From assembly GCF_900005765.1 (NCBI RefSeq), contig NC_041682.1:598420-662419 (forward strand): a stretch of 64,000 nucleotides of DNA, in the 5' to 3' direction. This DNA is from Plasmodium relictum (taxonomy: Eukaryota; Apicomplexa; Aconoidasida; Haemosporida; Plasmodiidae). Shown one piece after another: positions 10,883 to 23,093 of the stretch (position 1 is the first letter of the stretch; every line of letters begins with the position of its first letter). Made by a program: the position numbers and the translations under genes. The notes below the pieces were generated by a model, which saw nothing but the letters and a program-made list of their open reading frames with translations, was not told where the DNA came from and ran no database searches.

Positions 10883-12738
10883 TATTTATTGTAGACAAAT
10901 GAATAAAATAAAATTAATAAATATATAATTACATATATATATCGAATTATTTAAAATTTTTTTTTTTATATTTTTCAATTTTTTTTTTTTTTTTTAAATC
11001 ATTAAATGTTTTTTAATTTTTGAATTGTCTAATTTTTATTATTTAAAAAAAAAAAAAAAATACTAATTCTTTTTTTTTAATCATATTTTCCATGAGAAAA
11101 TACACACATATAAATATGTAAATGTATTTATATAAATCAAAAAAATGACTAATATATTTTTAAACTTAATTATATTAATAGATGAGTTTTAAAAATTAAA
11201 AATAGAGATAGTATATATATATTACAGTTATATATAATAATACCATTTAAATATATTTATCATCATATAATGAAATAATATTTATTTAAATTTTAATTCT
11301 ATAATTTATTTCTTTTATTATTATTATTATGTTTATTTAGTTAGTTTTTTCTTATACACTAATTAAAATTTTCTATAAATATTATTTTTCTAAATTTCAT
11401 TTTCTTTTATTTTCTTTAAATTAATTTATTTCTTCTTTTATTCCTTATAATAAAAGTTAACGTCCCTTTTTTTTCTCTATAAAAATAACACTATTTAATT
11501 ATTAATACATTTTAACATTTTTTTAAAAAAAAATTGTATATACTTATAATATGTAAATAATAAATAAGAAAAAAATATATATTTTTTATTTTTTCTTGAG
11601 ATATAAAAAAGTGTTTATAAAATAAAAAAATTAATAAGAATCATATATATATATATATATTTTTTTTTATTTTTATTTTATTTTTGTTTAAAAAGTTTTT
11701 TTTTTTTTTTACAGTGATATGCCTTTCATATAAAATGTATATTTTTTTATGTTCCTTTAAATTAATATTTTAAGTATATATTTTTTAAACTTTTTAATTT
11801 TACATTTTCTCATATTTCTAAAAACTAATTTTTTTTTCTTTATATGAGATTTATTAAATTTTAATTTATAGGTCTTCATATATACTTGTAAAATTATATA
11901 AGGAGAAAAGAAAAAAAATTATATCAATGTATCTTTTCTTTAAAGAAATTTTCAGGAAAATAGTTAATTTTAAAACTTTTTCTTTTTAATTGCCTATACT
12001 AAAAAATGTTTTTTATTGAGAGGAAATCAAAAGAGGATAATGTGTCTTTTTTTTATTTTCTCTTTTTCGAAACTATAATAAATGAATACATGTATTCCTT
12101 CAAGAATATTACAAGAAACATTAAAAAAATTAATATATCTTTTATTTATATTATTATTATATTTATTATTTGAAATTTTCTTTTTATGAAATAAAAATAT
12201 TAAGAATATATCTATTCTAATAATTTACATAAATCCCATCTTTATAATTAAATGTAAAACTTAAAGTTTTTCTGAGATTTTTATTTTGAAGAAATTATCA
12301 TAAGAATTTAAATGTATATATTAGTTGAAAAGCATTTCCAACGAAGTAAATACAAAAAAAAAAAAAAAAAATAAATATGATTAAATTAAAAGTTACTTTT
12401 TAGAAATTTATTTATAATTTTGTAATTATTTTATTTCTTTTTTTTATAATTTGTATTAAACTAATTTTTTTTTAACAAAAACGGATATATGACTAGTTTA
12501 TTCGTAAAGTATCTTAAATTTTTTCTCTCATATATATATAAAAAAAAAAATTTTAAGGTTTTTTTTTTTTTTAATTTGCTACTAAATCTAATTATTGTTT
12601 TGAATAATTTAATTTATATGATAAATTATTTGACATTATTTAATATTTTTTTTTTTTTTTTCATATGAAATTTAACCATTCAGAAAAAAAAAAAAATTTA
12701 TATTTTGCTTTAAACTAAATATTAAAAGTGTAAAATAT

Positions 12739-12769
<31 letters not shown>

Positions 12770-13036
12770 CATATGTATACTATTTTAATTTTAATTTTAA
12801 TTTCTCATTTTTCTTTAAATTATAATTTTCAATAAATTATATTTTACATTATTTATTATAATTTTAAGTATAAAATTATTATTCTACATTATATTAAAAT
12901 TTTATATTATTACTTTTTTTTTTACATTATATATATATAAATAAATATGAATTAGTTAAATATTTTCTATTTCTTTTTTTTTTTTTTAAAGTAATATGAA
13001 CTAGACATTTTACTTTTTTCTTTTTTTTTTATTTCA
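10883..13036. promoter_or_regulatory. Divergent intergenic region, CDC45/RPB4
   Basis: About 2.15 kb between the start codons of CDC45 (-) and RPB4 (+), a probable two-way promoter region. It is very A/T-rich, with poly(T) runs of 10 or more and an (AT)n tract near 11645. A 55-codon frame at 12006-12173 is of a length expected by chance (see rejected items). Confidence 0.5.
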
Positions 13037-13645
13037 ATGGCAAATCATATGCAAGGAGATATAAAAAATTTAGACCTTGGACCTGGTAATTTTTTTTTTT
13101 TCTTTCTTTTTAAAATATATTAAGAAAATTATCCAAAAATATAATTTATTTTATTTAATTTTTTTTTTAAAGAATTTAAAAATTGTAAGTGTTTGAATTT
13201 ATGTGAGTTACAACTAATTTTAGGTGATCAACTTCGATTATCCTCTAAGAGAAATGAAGAAGCTCAAGCGTAAAATAAAAAGAAATATATTAAAAAAAAA
13301 AAAAAATAAATAAATAAAAATGAAATAAAAACACATACATTTATAAAAACATATTAATAAAAACAAAATATTATATATGAACTTATTATTAGATTAATCA
13401 AATCTTCTTTTGATTATGCAAATAAATTTGCAACAATAAAAAATAGAAGCTCTATTGTTGACATCAGAACTAATTTAGAAAGAATTGGAGATTTACATGA
13501 ATATGAAATTGCGATGTTAGTTAATTTGTTGCCTAAAACAATATTAGAAGCTAGATATTTTATTCCATCATTAATTCGAATAAATGATGATACATTAAAT
13601 TCAATATTAGAACATCTTATTAGTTATAGAATGTATGTATCTTAA
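13037..13645 (+). CDS. RPB4: DNA-directed RNA polymerase II subunit RPB4
   Basis: Three exons (13037-13085, 13173-13269, 13393-13645; phases 1 and 2) give 132 residues, close to human POLR2D (142). The sequence follows the RPB4/HRDC-like fold: FKNCKCLNLCELQLIL, then FDYANKFATIKNRSSI, then DLHEYEIAMLVNLLPKTILE and a final FIPSLIRINDDTLNSILEHL. The human counterpart reads LNYTRRFSRFKNRET...LHKFELACLANLCPETAEE...LIPSLEG. RPB4 pairs with RPB7 in the polymerase stalk, acting in initiation and in mRNA fate. The linker between the first helix and the core is short. Its 3' end faces the PCID2/Thp1 gene, whose family acts on nascent mRNA; this adjacency is probably chance. Confidence 0.88.
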
Positions 13646-14186
13646 AGTTAATAAAATGTAACTATTAAGTATAAAAAAAATGAATAATAATTATTTCACT
13701 TCAATAATATTTTTAAATAGTAGTGATAAATAATATGTTATAAACAAAAAAATATTATTTTTAAAAAATAAAAAGAAATAAAAATTTTAAACTTTTAAAT
13801 AGACCATTTTTAAGTTTTAAAATAAGCCTTTTTTTTTTTTTTTTTTCTTTTCTTTTCTGGACGAAATTTTTTACTTCAAAAAAAAAAAAAAATAATATAA
13901 ATAATTTTAAATATATTTATGTATTTTTAAAATAATAATAAATATTTATATATAGAAAAAAAAAAAAAAAAAAAGAAAGAAAAAAATAATAAATGACTTA
14001 GTATTACTATAAATTCAAATTATATAAATTTTTTTTTATTTCTCTTTTATAATTTTATTCTATTATACTTAGATTACATTATGGTAAATTAAATAGGATA
14101 TTCTATATTTCTTTTTTAATATTTTATTTCATATTTATTTTTTTTACCTTAATTTCTTATATATATAGTTTTTTTTTTTTTTTTCT
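13646..14186. other. Convergent intergenic region, RPB4/PCID2
   Basis: About 540 bases between two stop codons, holding both 3' UTRs. It contains an A20-class homopolymer near 13956-13980 and several poly(T) runs. No gene is seen. Confidence 0.5.
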
Positions 14187-15533
14187 TTATCTACTGCTAT
14201 TTGTTTGCGATAATGATGGAAATGGATCATTTTTGCTGAGTACTAAAATATTATTGTCATAAGAAATATAAGCATTTATGTATCGAAATAAAATAAGAGA
14301 AGTTATAATACATAAGGTTTCTAAATAATAATGATGTTGTGTAATTTTTGCCCATATGAATATATGATGAAATAAATTTATAGGTACTTTAAATATTTTA
14401 TTTGCATTGTCTTTTATAAGATTATTCCACCATTCAACTATGATTTTAACTAGATTTCTTTTAACAATAAAATGAATTTGCTCAATACATTCATTTAAGC
14501 CATTATCAAAAAAGTATTTTGAAAAGTTTTTCATAACGTTATTATATAAAAAAATGTTTCCTCTTTTCATAGAATATACAATATCTATATATATATATAA
14601 TTTATACTTTTCTAATAATTTTTTAGGTGGATATATTCCTTTATTTAAACGTATAGAAATTAAAGATTCTAAAATTTTTTTTCTAAATTCTATACGGCTT
14701 TTCTTAGAATTAGAAAATGCCCATATAAATTCTTTTTCTGCTTTTTCATATTCTAATTTTTGTAAATATAATTTTCCTAATTGATTTTTAAATAAAACAA
14801 TAAAGGACTTAGGTATATAAGAGTAATTAATATCTGTTGAATTTATAATTTTTAAGAAACTTGATGTTATTTGCATATTATTTAATTTCATGCATAATTT
14901 AATAGATTGAAACATTAATATAACAAATCCTCCATGTTTTTCTACATCTCCTTTTACTATTCCTATTTTCCCTCTAATAGAATTTAAAACTTCAATAGTA
15001 TATTTATTTTTCTCATTTAAATCTTCGTTATATTCATTAAAAATGTCATTTTTATTATTATTATTATTATAAAAATCGGCTAATGTGCTTATATTATTTA
15101 AAAAGGAACAAATGGATAGTAAATATGGAAGTAACCATAAATTATCACAATAAATTTCAATAAATGTCGATAAAAATTTACAACTATTACTTAATAATAT
15201 TTCCCAGTTAATGCTATTTTTATTACATAGTATTTTTATTATATTAAAATGATCTACTATTAATTGCTCATAATTTTTTAAAAAATTTACTTTTTTTATT
15301 TTTTTTCTTAAATCATTTTCATTCATATTATCTATTACATTTATATGTACAGGTAATTTTGTTAACTTTAAAATAGCACTAAGTTGATATCCGTTTTTTT
15401 TTTTAACACATTCTTCAATATCTTCTAATAAGTTATTATAGTTATAAAAATTTCCTTTTACATTATTATTTCTACTCAAACTTCTTAATAGATTTACTTT
15501 TTTTGTTATTAAATTCTCTTCATTCAAATTCAT
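14187..15533 (-). CDS. PCID2: PCI-domain protein, PCID2/Thp1 homologue (TREX-2 complex)
   Basis: A single exon of 448 residues. The open frame extends a few codons upstream to a TTG, but the first ATG is at 15533. The C-terminal third is a PCI domain ending AYISYDNNILVLSKNDPFP, which lines up with the PCID2 end [21 protein letters not shown]. Earlier, YLQKLEYEKAEKEFIWAF and GIYPPKKLLEKYKL match the TPR-like helices of PCID2 (LNQDYLKAEEYLSFAFEHC, GHMPTVELLKKYHL). In the family this subunit joins Sac3/GANP and DSS1 to link transcription with mRNA export at the nuclear pore. CSN12 is a paralogous alternative; the PFP end and the length favour PCID2. A run of Asn residues interrupts the N-terminal helices. 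Confidence 0.85.
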   Translation of the reverse strand: MNLNEENLITKKVNLLRSLSRNNNVKGNFYNYNNLLEDIEECVKKKNGYQLSAILKLTKLPVHINVIDNMNENDLRKKIKKVNFLKNYEQLIVDHFNIIKILCNKNSINWEILLSNSCKFLSTFIEIYCDNLWLLPYLLSICSFLNNISTLADFYNNNNNKNDIFNEYNEDLNEKNKYTIEVLNSIRGKIGIVKGDVEKHGGFVILMFQSIKLCMKLNNMQITSSFLKIINSTDINYSYIPKSFIVLFKNQLGKLYLQKLEYEKAEKEFIWAFSNSKKSRIEFRKKILESLISIRLNKGIYPPKKLLEKYKLYIYIDIVYSMKRGNIFLYNNVMKNFSKYFFDNGLNECIEQIHFIVKRNLVKIIVEWWNNLIKDNANKIFKVPINLFHHIFIWAKITQHHYYLETLCIITSLILFRYINAYISYDNNILVLSKNDPFPSLSQTNSSR

Positions 15534-16400
15534 TTTAATCAATGTATTATTATTAAAAAAAGAGAAAAAAATTATATCATCATTAAAATTTTATTATTAA
15601 TTATAGTCAAATTTGATTTCATAGGTTACTATTTATTTTTAATTTTTAATATGTTAGAAAATTTTATTATTTTATGCTTTTAGTCATGTATAATTTTATT
15701 TATATTTTTTTTTTTTTCTTTTTTTTTTTTTGTATATTTTTTATTTCTTTTATATGAAAAATAATAAATTTATTAAAATTTTTTTTTTTTTCTTTTTTAA
15801 AAAAACAAAATCGAAAAATTTTATATTTATACATATTTTATATTATTTCAACTAAAAAAGAAAATATCTCTATAAATACTTTTTCATATAGAGAGAAAGT
15901 TATATTTAAAAATTATTATTTTTTAAATTATTAAAAACAATATTTTTATTATTCCCTTATTATTATAAGCCTTCTTAATAAAAAGTAACGAGTAATATAT
16001 AAGTAGTAGTAATAAAGCCTATTTCTTTTTTTTTTTTACTTTATTAATTTACACTTCTTTATTTAACTACATTTTAATTTTAACTAAAAAAAAATTCTTT
16101 TTTAAGAATTTAAAATGGAGAATTATTCTTTTAAAAAATTACAAATACAATTTTAATTAAGGTTTTTGTATTTTTTTTTTTTTAATTCTTTTAATATTTA
16201 AAAAAAAAAAAAGTAATAAATTTATTTAGAACGTATAGCTTTATAAATAGAAAAGACATTTAAAAGTGTAATTTTTTAAATAAATTAATTAAAAAAGGTG
16301 AACTAAAAAATTATATTGTTAACAATTTTTACCAATAAAGGTTATTTATCTATACATTTTTTTTTTTTTCATTTCGTTTTTCCTAATTAATTTAATACTG
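15534..16400. other. Intergenic region upstream of PCID2
   Basis: About 870 bases between the PCID2 start and the stop of the next minus-strand gene. Long poly(T) and poly(A) runs dominate; nothing else is recognised. Confidence 0.5.
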
Positions 16401-18490
16401 TTATTTTTTGCTTTTTTTTTCAATATAGATTGTAAACTCTTCTGATTTGCAAGAATATAATTCTTTTATATCCTATCAAAGAAAAAGAAAATAAAAATTA
16501 TAATAAGGTATAATTATTTTTCTTTTTTCTAAATTAAATATTAAATTAAGTTCATATCATCAAACCATTATATGATTTCCTTTATTTTTTATAAATATAA
16601 AATTTAGGTTATATTCTTTTCTTAAAAAACCTAATTTATTATTTATAAAATTTTTTATTTTTTTTATGACATCATTTAAACTCATATCTTCTTTTATTTT
16701 TATTGGTATATATATTTTTACCATTTCTACATATATATAAAAAAAAAAAAAAAATATAAAAAGAATGATTATAAATGAAAAAATATATATTTATAATATA
16801 TATATATATATATATTATACCATTAAAAAGTAAAAAATTAATATATCCTTTTTCGATTTTTTTTTGTTTATGTGCACATATTTTTTTATTATTTAAATTT
16901 TTATTAATTGTATTTATATCATTTTCATTAAATAAACAAAAATTTAATAGGCTATCCTCAATTAATTCTTCAGTTATAAACGAGACAATCTATATATAAC
17001 AAAGGTTTTTAAATTGAAAATTATTAACTATAATTATAGGCATATTAAATTAGTTTTTTTTTTTTTTTTTTTTTGTATACTTTTTCTGTTGCTAAAAAAG
17101 CCACTGTATTTTTTAATAAATTTTTTTTAACTTCATTGAACCATTCTAATTCTTTTTTTTTTTTTAATTCATTTTTCTTTTTGAAATATATATATAGCAA
17201 AATAAAATATATATTACAATGATGAATGTTTAGACAAAAATAATATGTATTCATATATGTTTTTTTTTTTTTTTATTTTACCTCCTTTATATATGGGACA
17301 TTTTCTTTCATTAAGCAATTTATTATGTTACGAGATATTGAAAAAACATTTATTTTATTAAATATTTGTAAAAAACTAAAATATAAATAGAAAATAATAT
17401 TTATTATAATAGAGGAAATATATTTATTGCATTAAATAGAATTATATACAAATATTTAAAATATTAGATATAGATACATTATAAAGTTTTAAAATGCTTT
17501 CAAAAAGTTTTACTTTGTAATTTTATTTTTCTCTTTCATTATATCTAAGTTATTATATTGAGAATCGGTTAAATGAGTAAATGTTTTCTTGTTAGTTTGA
17601 TCATTTAAATTAATGAATTTGGTTTTTTCTTCAATTTGATTCAAATTATATTCATATGTAATTTGAATAAATGCTTCATTAATAATTTTTTTAGTAAAAA
17701 AAAGTGCAACACATCTTAACTCTTCTTCATCATAGTTTAAATTAGTTTGTGTAAAATTACTTTTCATATCCTTTTCTTTCTTTTTCTCAAATAAATTGCC
17801 ATCAAGATTATATATTAAATTTTCCTCTTTATCTATTTCATTAACTTCAGCAAAATTATCTACATATTTTTTTTCTATTTGTTTAGCAATTAAATTTTTT
17901 TTAGCATCATTTGCAAATTTTACTTTGTAATTATTAAAATTACTGCTTACTTCTAATGAATTTAAAATATTTTCTTTATTAAAGTTTAATGAAGGTTTTT
18001 TTTTTTTTTTTTTCATTATATCATTTTTTTCTAATAAATTATTATGAGGTATTTTTAAATTTTTATTTATGAATGTATCATAAATAAGTGATTGAATATT
18101 TTTATCTTGATCATAATTATTATCATTTTTCTTATTTTTTTTTTTCTTCTCTAATGATAAAAGTCCAAAAACTTTGTCATTTTCTGATACATTTCTTATT
18201 TTTTTTTTTGAAAATTTTTGTTCATTTAAATTTTTATAGGCGTAACTAATACAAGATATATCTTCTTTTAACAAAGTTTTATCAATATTACTGAGATAAT
18301 CCCTTCGGTTAGCTGAAAAGATTTCATCTTTATTATTTTTATATATTAGACTTGTTTTTTTTTTTGATGTTAACTTATTATCCATTGTATTAATGGTACT
18401 ATTAATTTTTTCTTTTTTTTTCTTTTTTTTGTTTTCTTCTTCATCATTCTTCGTAGAATTAGTCAATTTTTCTTTATTTTTTAAAAACAT
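16401..18490 (-). CDS. Conserved-looking protein of unknown function, six exons
   Basis: Exons 17514-18490, 17282-17375, 17081-17176, 16821-16989, 16566-16726 and 16401-16472 join with phases 2, 0, 0, 1 and 0 and give 522 residues. The continuous phase agreement over five introns is the main evidence for the model. The first exon is Lys/Asn/Glu-rich with runs such as NKKKKKKEKIN. The later exons look more globular, for example EELRCVALFFTKKIINEAFI, ELEWFNEVKKNLLKNTVAFL and KIYIPIKIKEDMSLNDVIKK, so a folded C-terminal domain is likely. No family is recognised. The last intron uses a weak GTTTGA donor, and the third exon follows an A-rich acceptor (CAAAAAG), so those two junctions are less certain. 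There is no signal peptide or membrane segment. Confidence 0.65.
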
Positions 18491-18651
18491 CTTATTTATT
18501 GAGTTTTTATATTCTATTATAATTTATATAATTAGAAAATATAATATATGATAATTTTAATTTATCTTTCTTTTATATTTTTTTATATAATTTTTTTTTA
18601 TCTTTAGAGTTATGATACTGTAAAAAGACACTGCCTATTTTAATCCTATGG

Positions 18652-18692
<41 letters not shown>

Positions 18693-19214
18693 TCTATTTA
18701 TATTTAAATATATATAATTGTTGCTAATAAAACTTTTAATGTAATAACATATTTTTTTCATTTACATAAATCATTAGTAATTATATTGTCTTTTTAGTTT
18801 TCTCATTTTATGAATCAATTTTTAATACTTAATGTTTACATATTTCTTTTTCTTTTTTTTTTTTAAATGAAAATATTTTTATTGCACACGAAAAGAATAA
18901 AAATAATAGTATACAAAAAATGAGATATAACTTTATTTTTTTTTTTAATATATATATTATATATATAAGAAATACAAATTTTTATAAACACATTTATTTA
19001 TATATACTAATACTCTATTTATATGCACATATATATATTTTTAAATAATTAATAAAGAAAAAATAAATAATGCTTTAAATAACTTTTCTGTTAAATATAA
19101 TATTTACAATATTTAATTTATAAAAAAAGAAAAAAAGAGGAAAATAGATCTGTTGATACATATATATATATATATGTAGAGAAAAAGAGAAAGAAAAAAC
19201 TTACAAAATTATAA
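18491..19214. promoter_or_regulatory. Divergent intergenic region with an (AT)n tract
   Basis: About 720 bases between two start codons pointing away from each other. An (AT)n microsatellite lies at about 18655-18687 and shorter AT tracts near 18950 and 19160. It should contain both promoters. Confidence 0.5.
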
Positions 19215-20074
19215 ATGACAAGAATGATAGAATCCTTATCTGAGAAGGAGGTATGTAAAAGTGTTGAATTAAATTACACAGGTATATCTTTTTCAAATGT
19301 AAAAATTATATAAATATTTAAAATTAAAAAAATAAAAAAATAAAAAAAGTAGGTGAAGCAAAAGTAAAATATAAAAACGGAGACAAATTTATTGGTACTT
19401 TTGAAAATGGAGAAAAGAAAAAAGGAAAGTATTATTATTCAAATAAAAGTGTGTATGAAGGATTTTTTTCGAATGAAAAAAAATCAGGTGTAGGAAAATT
19501 GATAAAGAGTGAACATGAATTTTATTACGGTAAATAAAAAAAAAAAAAAAAGAGAAAATATAATTAAAAGAAAAAAAAATAAGAAAACGGTCAATTAATA
19601 AATGAAATTTTGAAATTTTAAAAAAAAAGGAAATTTTGAAAATGGTAGAAAAAAAGGAATAGGTTTTCAAAAATATCGTAATGGTGATTTTTATTATGGA
19701 GAATGGAAGAATAATAAAAAATATGGAAAGGGAATTTATTATTTTTCTTCAACAAAAGAATATGTTATAAAAAAAAAAAAAAAATGAATAAAATAAAATA
19801 AATGATATTTTATATTAAATATATATATATATACATTTTTTTTTAGTATTTTGGAGAATGGTGTAAAGGGAATTTTATAAGTGGAGAATGGTTAATATCA
19901 AATGAATTAAAATATATTGGTAAATATTTTAGAAATAAGCCACAATTTAAAGGATACTTTTTATTTCCAAATGAATTAAAAATGAATGTTTTTTATAAAC
20001 AAATGCTTACTATTTCTAATATAAATGAAAATAATGAAGAACAAATAGAATTGCAATGGAATCGTATAGACTAG
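19215..20074 (+). CDS. MORN-repeat protein
   Basis: Four exons (19215-19281, 19353-19529, 19630-19763, 19847-20074; phases 1, 1, 0) give 201 residues. Successive MORN units are visible: YKNGDKFIGTFENGEKKKGK, NKSVYEGFFSNEKKSGVGK, FYYGNFENGRKKGIGFQKY, RNGDFYYGEWKNNKKYGKG and a weaker YFGEWCKGNFISGEW. MORN repeats (consensus YxGxxxxGxxxGxG) form extended beta structures that scaffold membranes, cytoskeleton or axonemal radial spokes. Apicomplexan MORN1 is longer and mostly repeats, so this short protein is a different member. The third intron begins GTTATA, an uncommon donor, but the repeat register is kept across it (KEY then YFGEW). The C-terminal about 50 residues have no recognised motif. 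Confidence 0.85.
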
Positions 20075-20552
20075 CCTATTTTCTTTAATACCTTTTTTTT
20101 TTTAATATTTTTTATAATTTTTTATTTAAATTAATTGAAAAGAGCCTTAAAATTTTTTTTTTTTAGGTAAATAAAAAATCATAAATTATTTATATAAATT
20201 TATATGTGCAATAAATGTAAATAACATTTTTCTGAAAAAAGTATTATTTTTTTTAAATAGTATATATTTCTTTATTTAATTTAATTTTATTTTTTTTTCT
20301 CTCTCTATTTTTTTTTTTCTGAATTAATTTAAAGCAAGACAAAAGTGCTTTAGTATTACAAAATAAATTTTATTTCCTTTTTTTTCTATATTCTAATTGA
20401 AAAAAAAATAGTGATAAAAAATTACTAAAAAAATAAAGTAAATACTTAATGATGTATTCTAAATCTTTTAATTTATAAATCTTAATTTAAAATAAAAAAA
20501 TAAAATAAATGATATTATTTATTTTAAAATATATTTTTTTGTAAAAATAAAG
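20075..20552. other. Intergenic region, MORN gene to Lys-rich gene
   Basis: About 480 bases, tandem orientation, composed of A/T runs. It holds the MORN 3' UTR and the next promoter. Nothing else is seen. Confidence 0.5.
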
Positions 20553-23093
20553 ATGAATAATGATTTTCCATGTGATTATTTAACATACAATTTTTCATCA
20601 AAAATAAGTGAAGCAATAAATAAATATTCAATTAATACGTTGAATTATAATTCTAACAAAAAATTAGAAATAATAAAACAAAATGAAAGTAATAGTGATG
20701 AAACTATTCAAATATATGATTCATCAGACATGGAAATGGAATTAAAAACACATAGTTCAATAGTTATAGGCATGCATTTTTTTTTTTTTCTTTTTAATTC
20801 TATTATTCTCATCTTTCATTATTTTCAAAATTTTTAATTCATTATTATTTTTACTTTTATTTTATTTTAATTTTTTTGTTTTTAAAGATAATATTAATCC
20901 ATCTATATATAAAAAAGACTATAATGATAAAAGCTCTAAATACTATTACACTGAAAAATTAAAAGAGAATGGTAATTTCAAAAGTATTTTTATATAAAAG
21001 TATACAACATATGTAACTTAGATTATAATAAAATTTTTTTTTTTTTTTTTTAAGATTCTAAATTTTCTACTATTTTAAACTTCATTATAGAACAATACAA
21101 AGTAAATGCAAATGATTTAAATAAAAATATTCTTCAAAATATAAAAATTACTGAAGAAATAAATAAAACAAAAGATATAAATGATTTGATGAGAAAAATT
21201 GAACATGAAGAAATAAAGGAATTAATATCACTAAACTTAAAGTTATTTTTAACTGAAATAAAAAAAATTTATGACATATTGAATTATTTTTCTTGTAAAG
21301 AATATAATGAAAATAAGAAATTGGTTGATATAATTAAAACAGGCAAGAATCATAGTAATGATGATAGAAAAAATAAAATTAATAGAAAACAATTTAAAAA
21401 AATTAATTTATTAACTAAAAAATATATTATTTTAAAAAAATATTACAAAAAATTGTGTAAAAAATATAAAGAGGAAAATAATATTTTAAAAAAAATATAT
21501 TTTAATAATAAAAATATGATATATTTAAGTAAGAATCATTGTAAGAAAAAATACAACAGCAATTCAAGTGAAACTAATTGTATGCATGCAAATTTAAAAA
21601 AAAATAATAAGGAAAAGATTTTATCTAATTCAGTTTTATATAAAGGTATGTGTAACTAAATTATTGTATCCCCTAATTTTAATTTTAATTTCATTTTTTT
21701 TTTTTTTTCAGATTATTTAAATAATATTATATATAAAAAATATATTATAAATAAAAAAGAGGATAATAAAATAATTCAAGATATAATAAAAAAAAATAAA
21801 AGATTGCAAATACATCTAAAGAAATATAATTGTGGTTACTCATTCATGTTCAATAAAAAGTCATTAAGAAAATGGTGTAATAATATAAAAAAATTAAATT
21901 ATTCAAATAATAAAAATTTATATATTTCTAAAAATAACTTAAATTACTATCACAATTTTCTTACACCTATTAATATTAAAAAAAAAAAAAATGAAGCAGA
22001 TGAAAAATTTCGTGCATTCTTTGATTATGAAAAAAGTGAGGTTGAACATAATGAAGGGAATGGTACACATATTTCATTCAAAGATAAAGATTTATTTAAA
22101 AAAAATGAAATATCTATCAATGTAAGAGAAACTGGTGTAGATATAAATAACAATAGCAAACTTCTTGAGTTAAATAAAACATATTTAAACAATATTCATG
22201 CTGTGCAAAATGAAAAAGTAAAATATAGTGAAGAGGAAGTAGAGAGAGAGAATATACTAACAAAAAGGAAATTAGGAAATGATAACATGTTAAATAAAGA
22301 TGAAAAAAAAACTATTGAAAATTATGGAAAAAATATTAACATAGATGATTCCATTCCTGAAAAGAAACAAGAGGAAAAAAAGAATTCTAATAAAAATAAA
22401 AAAAATAAAAGTGAAAATGCAGAAATATGTATGAATAATGATCAAATTATTGAAGATAAAGAAAAAAAAAATATTGAAAATCAATTGCATTATGATTCCA
22501 TGAAAAAAAGAAATAAAGATAAAATTAATGATAAAAAAAAAAAGAAAAATGCATGTAAATTTGAACATGCATTAAAAAATAAAAATATTATTGAGAATGG
22601 CACTGAAATTCACTGTGAAAAAAAAATGAATAAAAATGGAAATAATTACAACAAAAACAACAATGGAAACAATATAAAAATTGAGTGTAATAAAAATGGA
22701 AATATTGATAAAAAAGGGAACAAAAATAGAATAAATGAAAAAGAAAGAACAGACTTACATAAAGAAAAAGAAAAAACGTTGTTATATGAAAAAGGGGAAA
22801 ATAGTAGCTTAAATGAAAAAAAGGAAAAAAGTATTTTAAGTAAAGAAAACCAAAAGATACACTTATATAAAGAAAATGAAGAATTAGATTTATATGATCA
22901 AAAAAAAGGAATACATTTTCATGAGGATGAAAAAAAAGAAAAAATAGTTTCAAATATAGAAAAGGAAAAAATGGACTTCAATGAAAATAAAGGAAGGATA
23001 ATTTTAAATGAAGAAAAACAAAGCGTATTTTTTGGAGAGTGCGAAAATGCAAAAAAAATTGAAAATGATGCACATGAAAATAAAAAGGGCTAA
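20553..23093 (+). CDS. Lys/Asn/Glu-rich protein of unknown function
   Basis: Four exons: 20553 to about 20754, 20888-20971, 21055-21645 and 21712-23093. Junctions 2 and 3 are canonical and in phase. The first needs a phase-1 donor, which is either GTTCAA after 20754 (752 residues) or a GC donor after 20769 (757 residues). Exon 3 holds a helical, Leu-containing stretch (FLTEIKKIYDILNYFSC, NLLTKKYIILKKYYKKLCKK) that may form a coiled coil. The last exon is low complexity, with loose repeats built on LxxEKE and LYKENEE motifs. There is no signal peptide or membrane segment. The lysine clusters could act as nuclear localisation signals. No family is recognised. It lies in tandem with a similarly charged repeat protein downstream. 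Confidence 0.65.

Noticed and set aside
12006-12173. 55-codon plus-strand frame with a hydrophobic end in the CDC45/RPB4 gap
   Set aside because: With the A+T level here, about one frame of this length is expected by chance in a 2-kb gap read in six frames. No splice context or known family.
17045-17254. Separate 69-codon minus-strand gene
   Set aside because: It is exon 3 of the six-exon unknown gene plus read-through of flanking introns.
19389-19670. 93-codon minus-strand frame opposite the MORN gene
   Set aside because: Antisense to two well-supported MORN exons and an intron; Phe/Ile-rich composition is what antisense of Lys/Asn codons gives.
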